From NCBI RefSeq assembly GCF_026427775.1, contig NZ_CP044532.1, positions 3,224,001 through 3,288,000 of the forward strand: DNA of 64,000 bases. Reading direction: 5' to 3'. Each line of letters opens with the position of its first letter. The stretch's first letter is position 1. The DNA is from Arthrobacter sp. CDRTa11. GTDB taxonomy: Bacteria > Actinomycetota > Actinomycetes > Actinomycetales > Micrococcaceae. Made by a program: the position numbers and the translations under genes. Of the stretch, positions 53,850 to 61,251 are shown one piece after another. The notes under the pieces were generated by a model. The model saw only the letters and a list, made by a program, of their open reading frames with translations. It searched no databases and was not told the DNA's origin.

Positions 53850-55159
53850 GATGCCGCTGCGCTCGTGGTTATCCCGCGCATCAGCACCGTAGCCGCGCCC
53901 AAGGCCGCCACCAGCAGGACAGCCACGCACACCACGGCGGTCACAGGTCCGATGGCGAACCACAGCACACCGAATCCTGCTGCTGCTGCCATTCGGCTCA
54001 GCGCCACCACTGTTTGTGCCGCCCCCAGGGCTGTGCCTACCTTCTCGGGCGGAGAGAGCTGGCTGACAAGTGCGGCCAGGACACCGTCCGTCGCAGCATA
54101 AAAGACACCGAGCAGAATGAGGCAGCCCACGGTGGCGCCCAGGCCGCCGAAAGGCACCGCCGCCAGCAGGTAGCATGCCAGAAGGGCCAGATGGCCGGCC
54201 AGGAACACAGGTACGCGTCCCCAGCGGTCAGCCAGCCTTCCCAGCGGCACGGCAAACAGCAGGAAGGCTGCGTTGGTTCCCACATAGAGGAGTGGAAACC
54301 ACTGCACCGCGAAAGACTCCCTGTCCTGCAGGATCAGGTAAATGAAGCCGTCCCCGATTGTCAGGATGCCCAGCAGTCCAGCAGTGACCAGGAGCCGGGC
54401 CAGCCCCTGCTCCCTCAGGCGTGACCACCGGAGCGCTGACCAATGGAGTCCTGGCCAGTGGAGTCCTGACCCATGGAAAGACTGTGGCAGGCGGCCGGCG
54501 CTGGCTTGGGCGCGTCGTTCCCGCCGCTCCCGGCCGGGAACCATCAGCACCAGAACGGCGACGCCGATCACTGAAAAGGCCAGGGAGACGACAAAAACGG
54601 TGCTGAAGCCGTTGGGAATGGCCAGAAGCACCAGGAAAGCTATCAGGGGCCCCGCGGCGGCACCGATGTTATCCAGCATTCGATGGACGCCGAATGACCG
54701 TGCCAAGTAGTCCGGTTGTGCCGCTTCGGAGATCATGGCGTCACGTGGTGCCGTCCTGATGCCCTTGCCGATCCTGTCGCCCGTGACAACCCCGGCGATC
54801 GCCCAGAACCCGCCCGCGAAGAGGAACCCGATCCGGGCAACCATTGACAGTCCATAGCCAGCGACGGCAACACGTTTGGGATGCCCTGTCCGGTCCGATA
54901 CCCACCCAGCCCCGATCCGGACAATGGCGCTGGCACCTTGGTTGATGCCATCGATAATGCCAAAGGCGATGGTGGACAACCCCAGGAAACCGGTGATGTA
55001 GAGGGGCAGGATGGCTGAAACAGACTCGGAGGAAATGTCGGTCATCATGCTGACGATGCCCAGCCAGATGATCACCGGGGACAGCCGGAACATGGCGTTC
55101 GGTCCGGCGGGCGGCGCGCCGTCCTGCCGGTTCTTCTGGCCGCCGGTGCGGTCCGACAT
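53846..55159 (-). CDS. Major facilitator superfamily transporter with repeat-expanded loop
   Basis: A 437-residue membrane protein with about 12 helices. GWVSDRTGHPKRV is the MFS loop signature after helix 2, and GRLADRWGRVPVF its counterpart in the second half. The central loop has four pentapeptide repeats (HGSGL, HWPGL, HWSAL, RWSRL) encoded by 15-base units. ATG 55159 (MSDRTGG) is a reasonable start, but the frame stays open to 55300 and no ribosome site is clear. It is coupled to the beta-propeller gene. The substrate is unknown. Confidence 0.8.
   Translation of the reverse strand: MSDRTGGQKNRQDGAPPAGPNAMFRLSPVIIWLGIVSMMTDISSESVSAILPLYITGFLGLSTIAFGIIDGINQGASAIVRIGAGWVSDRTGHPKRVAVAGYGLSMVARIGFLFAGGFWAIAGVVTGDRIGKGIRTAPRDAMISEAAQPDYLARSFGVHRMLDNIGAAAGPLIAFLVLLAIPNGFSTVFVVSLAFSVIGVAVLVLMVPGRERRERRAQASAGRLPQSFHGSGLHWPGLHWSALRWSRLREQGLARLLVTAGLLGILTIGDGFIYLILQDRESFAVQWFPLLYVGTNAAFLLFAVPLGRLADRWGRVPVFLAGHLALLACYLLAAVPFGGLGATVGCLILLGVFYAATDGVLAALVSQLSPPEKVGTALGAAQTVVALSRMAAAAGFGVLWFAIGPVTAVVCVAVLLVAALGAATVLMRGITTSAAAS
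54416..54475. repeat. Four tandem 15-base units in the MFS central loop
   Basis: Units at 54416-54430, 54431-54445, 54446-54460 and 54461-54475 share the pattern GAGTCCTGnCCAnTG. They encode pentapeptides with conserved Trp and Leu. Copy number may vary between strains. Confidence 0.7.
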
Positions 55160-55324
55160 CGAAATGTACAAGGGCTGCCTGGTTCCTGCTGATGGACTGG
55201 ACGTACTAACGGCTGCACCGACTGCCATCCGGCAGGGCGCTGCGTTATGGCCCCAGTCTGTCAGCGGATTCCACATTGGGAAACCGCAGAATCCGCACAC
55301 TTGCCCCCGTTCGGCGGGCAGGAC

Positions 55325-56314
55325 CTACCAGCGGCCGTTCCGTGGGCGAGGCTGGCACACGGGACACGTATAGGAGGAGCGGTTCATGAACTGTTCGCGG
55401 CGGATGGCCGACGTGATTCCTCTGGCGGCACAGCGGGAACATGGCTGCCCTTCCCTGCCGTAGGCATTCAGCGAACGTTCGAAGTATCCCGACGCGCCGT
55501 TGACGTTGACGTACAGGGAATCGAAGCTCGTCCCGCCCGCGGCCAGGGCGTCCAGCATGACCTCCCTGGCGGCAGCGAGAACTCGTTCCACCTCGGCCCG
55601 CCGCAGGGTGTCAGTGGGCCGGGCATAGTGGAGTTTTGCCCGCCACAGCGCTTCATCGGCGTAGATGTTCCCAATTCCTGACACCAGCCCCTGATCCAGC
55701 AGGGCACGTTTGAGGCCGGTCTTCCGCTTCCTGAGCCTGCGGTAGAACAGGTCGAAGGAGAACGCCGGATCCAGCGGGTCCCGGGCAATGTGGGCGGCTT
55801 CCTCCGCAATCAGCGGAAGGGGGGATTCGGCGAGGCCTCCGGGGCCGCCGTCGTCCGTGGGAATCATGGACGTGACGAACAGGCCGCCAAAAATGCGCTG
55901 GTCCACGAACCGGAGCTGGTTGGGCATGCCATCCCGCGGGCTGAGATGCAGCCTGACCTTGAGGTGCTTCTCGTCAGGCACCGTGCTGTCCTGCATCAGC
56001 AGCTGGCCGCTCATGCCAAGGTGTGCCATCAGGGCGACGGCGGGAGGCTGGCCGGAGGATGCGGTATCCGCATGCGGGGACGCCGCAGCGGCGGGAACCG
56101 ATTCGGCGTCGAGCAGAGGCATCCACAGGAATTTCCCACGCCGCACCACGTCCAGGACAGTGGCCCCCGCCAGGTTGCCGGCAAAGTCTTCCGGGCCGAG
56201 GGCGTGCCGCCGGATTGACCGCTGGTCCACAACGTCCACTGCGGTGATGGTCCGGCCGCTGACCCAGTTGACCAGTCCGCGGCGGACAACTTCCACCTCC
56301 GGCAGTTCGGGCAC
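55325..56314 (-). CDS. mutM: Formamidopyrimidine-DNA glycosylase
   Basis: A 329-residue glycosylase/AP lyase that excises 8-oxoguanine. The mature N terminus PELPEVEVV supplies catalytic P2 and E3. A helix-two-turn-helix follows, and the C-terminal zinc finger has C residues in QPCSRC and TCPVC. The frame is open further upstream, but GTG 56314 gives the correct Pro2 end. It starts eight bases after the rnc stop. The insert around 85-105 (many Ala/Ser) is longer than in E. coli. Confidence 0.95.
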   Translation of the reverse strand: MPELPEVEVVRRGLVNWVSGRTITAVDVVDQRSIRRHALGPEDFAGNLAGATVLDVVRRGKFLWMPLLDAESVPAAAASPHADTASSGQPPAVALMAHLGMSGQLLMQDSTVPDEKHLKVRLHLSPRDGMPNQLRFVDQRIFGGLFVTSMIPTDDGGPGGLAESPLPLIAEEAAHIARDPLDPAFSFDLFYRRLRKRKTGLKRALLDQGLVSGIGNIYADEALWRAKLHYARPTDTLRRAEVERVLAAAREVMLDALAAGGTSFDSLYVNVNGASGYFERSLNAYGREGQPCSRCAARGITSAIRREQFMNRSSYTCPVCQPRPRNGRW

Positions 56315-56322
56315 TGCGGCGC

Positions 56323-57054
56323 CTAGACGCTGGCGGCGGAGTCGGCGGAATCGCCTGAAACCACGGCACCGGGAGCCCCGGTGAGGACCTGCCATGCGTC
56401 GGCGGCGGCCACCTGTTCGGCTTCCTTCTTGGAATGGCCGGATCCCCGGCCGTACGCCGTGCCGCCGATGGACAGCACAGCGGTGAAGGTGCGGGCGTGG
56501 TCCGGCCCGGATCCCTCCACTCCATAGTGGATGCTGCCAAGCTGCCGGCTGGCTGCCAGCTCCTGGATGCTGGTCTTCCAGTCCGTCCCGGCGCCAAGGG
56601 CGCCGGCATCCTTCAGGAGCGGGCCGATCAGGCGCATCACCAGCTGGCGGGCGGTTTCGATGTCATTGGACACATAGGTGGCGCCGATGAGCGCCTCCAT
56701 GGTGTCCGCCAGGATCGAGGCCTTGTTCTTGCCTTCAGTGAGCTTTTCGCCCTGTCCGAGGTAGATGTAGTCGCCGATGCCAAGGCTGCGGCCGATGCCG
56801 GCCAGGGCTCGGGTGCTGACCACAGCGGACCGGCGCTTGGCCAAGTCACCTTCGGGCAGCGTTGGATTATCCCGGTACAGGGCATCCGTGACCGAGAACC
56901 CCAGGATGGAGTCGCCCAGGAATTCGAGCCGCTCGTTGGTGGGGATGCCGCCGTTTTCGTAGGCGTAGGAACGGTGTGTGAGCGCAAGACGAAGCGTCCC
57001 GGCGTCAATGGAGACACCGAGACGCTTCAGAAGCTCTTCAGTTGAAGACATCAT
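56323..57054 (-). CDS. rnc: Ribonuclease III
   Basis: A 243-residue double-strand-specific RNase that processes rRNA and mRNA. The signature [12 protein letters not shown] has E41, E44 and D48. The second acidic cluster is in DTMEALIGA. The double-stranded RNA-binding domain spans about 160-230. Two adjacent ATGs at 57054 and 57051 compete. It lies between rpmF and mutM in the order rpmF-rnc-mutM common to actinobacteria. Confidence 0.96.
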   Translation of the reverse strand: MMSSTEELLKRLGVSIDAGTLRLALTHRSYAYENGGIPTNERLEFLGDSILGFSVTDALYRDNPTLPEGDLAKRRSAVVSTRALAGIGRSLGIGDYIYLGQGEKLTEGKNKASILADTMEALIGATYVSNDIETARQLVMRLIGPLLKDAGALGAGTDWKTSIQELAASRQLGSIHYGVEGSGPDHARTFTAVLSIGGTAYGRGSGHSKKEAEQVAAADAWQVLTGAPGAVVSGDSADSAASV

Positions 57055-57072
57055 GTCAGCCTGAATGGCCGA

Positions 57073-57276
57073 TTAGACGTCCGCGACCTTGCGGCCCTTG
57101 TACTCAAGGAACAGCGCAGTGCCAGCCGAGTCGGTAACGACCTTTGCCTGGTGCGGCAGGCTGTAAGTAACCTGGCCGTTCTCAATGGTCTTCACCAGGT
57201 GGGGGGCAGTTGCCTTCCACTGGGAGCGGCGGGCGCGGGTATTCGAGCGAGACATTTTCCGCTTGGGAACAGCCAC
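57073..57276 (-). CDS. rpmF: 50S ribosomal protein L32, cysteine-free form
   Basis: A 67-residue ribosomal protein starting [20 protein letters not shown]. It has no cysteine, so the zinc ribbon of the C+ form is absent. The C- form is the zinc-independent type. The start is GTG 57276 with only a weak ribosome site. It is probably co-transcribed with yceD, 36 bases upstream, as is usual. Confidence 0.95.
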   Translation of the reverse strand: MAVPKRKMSRSNTRARRSQWKATAPHLVKTIENGQVTYSLPHQAKVVTDSAGTALFLEYKGRKVADV

Positions 57277-57312
57277 GGCTAACTCATTTCTCTCTAGACA
57301 AACACGTACAAA

Positions 57313-57861
57313 TCAATTTTGCCGGTCAGGCTTAGCCATATCAGCTAGGGCAGCCCAGCGAGGATCCAAGACCTCGTGGTGGTGCCCCGGCTCGTCTTCC
57401 AGGCGAACTCCACATTCGGAGCAAAGGCCCTGGCAGTCTTCCCGGCACACCGGCTGGAACGGCAGCATGGTTATGACTGCGTCCCGCAACACCGGTTCAA
57501 GATCGATTACATCGTGCTCGACTCGACGTTGCTCTTCATCATCTTCTTCATCCGAAAGCAGGACGCCTTCGTAGAAGAAAAGTTCTTGCACATTGACCTC
57601 AAGGTCATACGCAAGGGGATCCAGGCATCGTCCGCATTCCCCAGTTACATGGGCAATCGCGGTTCCTGATACCAGAATTCCTTCGTGTACGGCCTCAAGC
57701 CGCAGATCCAGCCCGATGTCCGAGCCTTCCTGCACGCCAATGAGTGCCACACCAAGGTCACTTGGTGCGGGTACATGTTCCGTCAATGTCCGCATACTTC
57801 CCGGGCTGCGCCCAAGGTCCTTGACGTCGAACGCCAAGGGCGAACTAGCATCTCGTTTAAT
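57313..57861 (-). CDS. yceD: YceD/DUF177 family protein, probable ATT start
   Basis: A 182-residue protein of the YceD/DUF177 family, linked to rRNA metabolism and usually next to rpmF. CGRCLDPL and the late Cys cluster VCREDCQGLCSECG could bind zinc. TTG 57837 is the first standard start in frame but has no ribosome site. Eight codons upstream, ATT 57861 lies exactly five bases after AGGAG, giving IKRDASSPLAFDVK. No other start exists between. I take ATT as the likely start. Confidence 0.85.
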   Translation of the reverse strand: MKRDASSPLAFDVKDLGRSPGSMRTLTEHVPAPSDLGVALIGVQEGSDIGLDLRLEAVHEGILVSGTAIAHVTGECGRCLDPLAYDLEVNVQELFFYEGVLLSDEEDDEEQRRVEHDVIDLEPVLRDAVITMLPFQPVCREDCQGLCSECGVRLEDEPGHHHEVLDPRWAALADMAKPDRQN

Positions 57862-57961
57862 GAGAACTCCTGTTGAACATATGACCGACGTATTATCTTA
57901 GCCTGAAGAACCGCAAGGACTCAAACCAGGCCACCGATACGCGCCGAAGTACCGGACTAGC

Positions 57962-58462
57962 CTACCCTCTCGCCCGCTGATCGGGCGCCGACTCGCCACC
58001 CAGCAGCCTTTTTTGCACGGAACGCGGCACGTAATCGGACACACTGCCGCCCAGTCCGGCCACTTCCTTGATCAGCGTTGATGACAGATGCAGGTAGTGG
58101 GATTCGGCAGGCAGGAAGACGGTTTCCACCCCACTTAACTGGCGGTTCATGGTGGCCATGGGAAGCTCATAGTCGAAATCCGATGATGACCGCAGTCCCT
58201 TGACGATGGCGGACACACCGCGCTGCCGGCAGTATTCCGCCAGGAGCCCCTCCCCTACAGGCTCCACCACGATGCCCTTCAACGACGCCAGGGTTTCGCG
58301 GGCCATGTCGATCCGGTCCTCCAGGCTGAACCTGTATTTCTTCGCAATATTGGTGGACACGGCAACGATGACTTCATCAAAAAGGCCTGCGGCACGCGCA
58401 ATAACCTCGAGATGGCCGTTGTGGATGGGGTCAAAGGATCCGGGGCAGACAGCACGTCTCAT
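57962..58462 (-). CDS. coaD: Pantetheine-phosphate adenylyltransferase
   Basis: A 166-residue enzyme of coenzyme A synthesis, joining ATP and 4'-phosphopantetheine to dephospho-CoA. The nucleotidyltransferase motif PGSFDPIHNGH is at 8-18, with H15 and H18 the HxGH histidines (HNGH). The late SSTLIKEV motif is present. The length matches the family. It follows yceD divergently from the aminotransferase and completes the rsmD-coaD neighbourhood, although rsmD here lies 2 kb away. Confidence 0.96.
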   Translation of the reverse strand: MRRAVCPGSFDPIHNGHLEVIARAAGLFDEVIVAVSTNIAKKYRFSLEDRIDMARETLASLKGIVVEPVGEGLLAEYCRQRGVSAIVKGLRSSSDFDYELPMATMNRQLSGVETVFLPAESHYLHLSSTLIKEVAGLGGSVSDYVPRSVQKRLLGGESAPDQRARG

Positions 58463-58505
58463 GCTCCGAACCTACCGTATCCGGACGCCGGGATACCATG
58501 ACTGG

Positions 58506-59735
58506 ATGCACGCACCAAGGGAACTTTTCACTGCGACGGCCATGGCACCCTGGTGGCGTGCCGCCGTGGGCGCCAACCTGCTGGGGCCGGACGGCGGACT
58601 GGGTGTCACCATTTTTGAAGAGATGACCACGCTGGCTGTGCAGACAGGCGCCATCAACCTGGGCCAGGGCTTTCCGGACGAGGACGGTCCTGCCGAAATC
58701 AAGGCGGCAGTCCAGGCTGCCGTTGCCTCCGGCGCCAACCAGTATGCCCCGGGCAAGGGCCTCCTGGAACTTCGGGAAGCAGTGTCCGCGCATCAGCAGC
58801 GTTTCTACGGGCTGTCCCCGGACCCGCAGTCCGAGGTCATCATCACCACCGGCGCCACCGAAGGCATCGCGGCGTCCCTGCTGGCCTTTGCCGGGCCCGG
58901 CGACGAAGTACTGACATTCGAGCCCTTTTACGATTCATATGGTGCCGTCATCGGGCTCACAGGCGCGACGCATGTCACGGTGCCCCTGTTGGCCCCCGAG
59001 TTCTTCCCCGACATGGCCGCTCTGGAGGCCGCCTTCAGCGACCGCACCAAGGTGGTCCTGCTGAACAACCCGCACAACCCTACCGGCGCGGTGTTCCCGC
59101 GCGAGGTCCTGCAGCGGGTCGTCGACCTTGCCCGGAAGCATGACTGCCTCATCATCACCGATGAAGTGTATGAGCATCTGACCTTCGGCGTCAGCCACAT
59201 ACCCGTGGCAAGCCTGCCCGGCGCTGCGGACCGGACGGTCAGCATCTCCTCGGCAGGGAAAACCTTCTCCTTCACCGGATGGAAGATCGGCTGGCTCAGC
59301 GGCCCTGAAGAGCTCGTCTCGGCGATCCGCACCGTGAAGCAATTCCTCACTTACAGCTCCGGGACGCCGTTCCAGGCTGCGATCGCCACCGGCCTGGCTC
59401 TGCCGGACGATTTTTACCACGGCATCTGGACCACGCTCCGGCACAAGCGCGACATCCTCAGCGAAGGCCTTCGCGCCGCCGGTTTCGACGTGTATACACC
59501 GCAAGGGACGTACTTCGTCAACGTGGACACAGCACCCCTGGGCATCCATGATTCCGTTGACCTGGCCCGCAGGCTGCCGTCGCTGGTGGGAGTGGCCGCC
59601 ATCCCCTTGCCAGTGTTCTGCCACCCGCAGGGAGCTGAACGTACGCGCAGCCTGCTGAGGTTCGCCTTCTGCAAAAAAATTGAGGTGCTTGAGGAGGCAG
59701 CCGCCCGGCTGGCTACCCTTAGCGGAAAACTGTGA
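58506..59735 (+). CDS. Class I/II pyridoxal-phosphate aminotransferase
   Basis: A 409-residue fold-type-I aminotransferase. The PLP lysine is K252 in SSAGKTFSFTGW. NNPHNPTGA is at 187-195 and D219 is in the ITDEVYE stretch. It resembles DapC/YbdL-type enzymes (succinyl-diaminopimelate or methionine aminotransferases); the substrate is not decided. ATG 58506 is the start. Its stop overlaps the next gene as GTGA, so a spermidine-synthase-like methyltransferase is translated with it. Confidence 0.9.
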   Translation: MHAPRELFTATAMAPWWRAAVGANLLGPDGGLGVTIFEEMTTLAVQTGAINLGQGFPDEDGPAEIKAAVQAAVASGANQYAPGKGLLELREAVSAHQQRFYGLSPDPQSEVIITTGATEGIAASLLAFAGPGDEVLTFEPFYDSYGAVIGLTGATHVTVPLLAPEFFPDMAALEAAFSDRTKVVLLNNPHNPTGAVFPREVLQRVVDLARKHDCLIITDEVYEHLTFGVSHIPVASLPGAADRTVSISSAGKTFSFTGWKIGWLSGPEELVSAIRTVKQFLTYSSGTPFQAAIATGLALPDDFYHGIWTTLRHKRDILSEGLRAAGFDVYTPQGTYFVNVDTAPLGIHDSVDLARRLPSLVGVAAIPLPVFCHPQGAERTRSLLRFAFCKKIEVLEEAAARLATLSGKL

Positions 59736-60529
59736 CGGCGGACACCTTGGGACGGTCCAGGCGGTCCACGCGGTTCCTGCGGACTACAGGCCAGCACGCC
59801 ACGATTGAGCCTGATGCCCTGGTGGAGGGTGCGTACATCCTGAGCATCGGCGGCGCAGAGCAGTCCCACGTGAACCTTGCCCACCCCGAAGAAATCTTCT
59901 ACGAATACCTGCGCCGGATCGGCCATCTTGTGGACTTGGCAGCTCCGGTGGGGAAGCCGATCACCGCCCTCCACCTCGGGGCGGGCGCACTGACCCTGGC
60001 CCGCTACATCCAGGCCACCCGGCCCGGATCGGTCCAGTATGCGGTTGAGCTTGAGCGGGAACTGCTGGATTTTGTCCTGCAGCAACTCCCCCTGCCGGAA
60101 GAAACGGTCCTGCACACCGTCATCGGCGATGCCCGGGATGCCCTGGCGGAACTGGAGCCGGGACTGCTCTTCGACGTCGTCATCCTGGACATCTTCTCTG
60201 GGCCGGAGGCTCCGGAACATATCGCCTGCACCGAGTTTTACCGGGAGGCCCGCGCGCGGCTTGCTCCGCACGGACTGCTCATCGTGAACGTAGGCGACGA
60301 ACCGGGACTCACCCTGGTGCGGAGCCAAGTGGCCGCAATGCGGCGCGCCATGGACGACGTTGCTGCCTTCGCTGAAGCCGGCATGTTTGCCGGACGCCAC
60401 CCCGGCAACATCATCCTTGCCGGAACCCAGGACTCCTGGCCCGGCGAATGGAGCTCCGAACTGGCAGCCCGCGGGCCCCACCCGGCACGGGTGCTGGCCG
60501 GAGTGGACCTGGACGTTTTAGCCGGCTGA
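59732..60529 (+). CDS. Spermidine-synthase-like methyltransferase
   Basis: A 265-residue Rossmann-fold protein of the spermidine synthase/methyltransferase class. Motif I reads ALHLGAGALTLARYI at about 74-88. The acidic VELERELLDFV and VIGDARDAL and the DVVILDIFSG segments follow. The usual catalytic aspartates of aminopropyltransferases are not clearly present, so polyamine synthesis should not be assumed. It overlaps the aminotransferase by four bases (GTGA). Confidence 0.8.
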   Translation: MTADTLGRSRRSTRFLRTTGQHATIEPDALVEGAYILSIGGAEQSHVNLAHPEEIFYEYLRRIGHLVDLAAPVGKPITALHLGAGALTLARYIQATRPGSVQYAVELERELLDFVLQQLPLPEETVLHTVIGDARDALAELEPGLLFDVVILDIFSGPEAPEHIACTEFYREARARLAPHGLLIVNVGDEPGLTLVRSQVAAMRRAMDDVAAFAEAGMFAGRHPGNIILAGTQDSWPGEWSSELAARGPHPARVLAGVDLDVLAG

Positions 60530-60555
60530 GGTGCCGTACGTCCGGCGCTCCGGCT

Positions 60556-61185
60556 TCAGCCTTCCCCGTCGGCTGACCTCAGCTCGTCAAAGGGCTCGTC
60601 CAGCTCAATAACGTCTGGCACCGAGGGCTCGGCATACCAAAGCCTGGTCTCCCCATACTTCTTCTCGGCAAAACGTTCCATGGCGTCCGGCCAGCCAGGT
60701 TCCGGCGAACGGGAGGAACGTTCCACCACCACCACGGCTGAGGGCGCCAAATGGAGGGAAACCTTGTCAAGGACCGCTGAGAGGGCAGCTTCATCCAACG
60801 GGTAAGGGGGGTCCAGGAACACCAGGTCCCAACGGATGTCAGGTGCGGTGCGTTCCAGGAAGGACTCGACCTTGGACCGGTGTACCGTCACAGCCTTGCG
60901 CCCGAGCACACCGTTGATCAGGTCAGCATTGCGCTGGCAGACGGAGCTGGCCTTGGCATCGAACTCCACCAGGTCAACCGCGCCGGCGCCCCTGCTGCCG
61001 CTTTCCACACCGAGTGACCCGGACCCCGCGTAAAGGTCCAGGACACGGGAACCGGCAATAATGCCGAAAGCGTCAAGCCGGGAAAACAGCGCCTCCTTCA
61101 CGCGGTCCGTGGTGGGACGTGTGAGCGAACCAGGAACATTCACCAGCGGTGTTCCGCCGGCCGCTCCTGCGATGATCCGGCTCAT
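60556..61185 (-). CDS. rsmD: 16S rRNA (guanine(966)-N2)-methyltransferase
   Basis: A 209-residue S-adenosylmethionine methyltransferase acting on helix 31 of 16S rRNA. DLYAGSGSLG at 50-59 is the cofactor motif and DPPY at 125-128 the catalytic motif for exocyclic amino groups. An acidic C-terminal tail is short. It lies after recG on the minus strand with 66 bases between, the recG-rsmD order usual in actinobacteria. Confidence 0.95.
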   Translation of the reverse strand: MSRIIAGAAGGTPLVNVPGSLTRPTTDRVKEALFSRLDAFGIIAGSRVLDLYAGSGSLGVESGSRGAGAVDLVEFDAKASSVCQRNADLINGVLGRKAVTVHRSKVESFLERTAPDIRWDLVFLDPPYPLDEAALSAVLDKVSLHLAPSAVVVVERSSRSPEPGWPDAMERFAEKKYGETRLWYAEPSVPDVIELDEPFDELRSADGEG

Positions 61186-61251
61186 GGCTTTGCCCCGGCA
61201 TTCCAGTCAGGCCTCCCGGCTGTTCCGGCTGTTCCCTGCGGGGCTGCCGCG

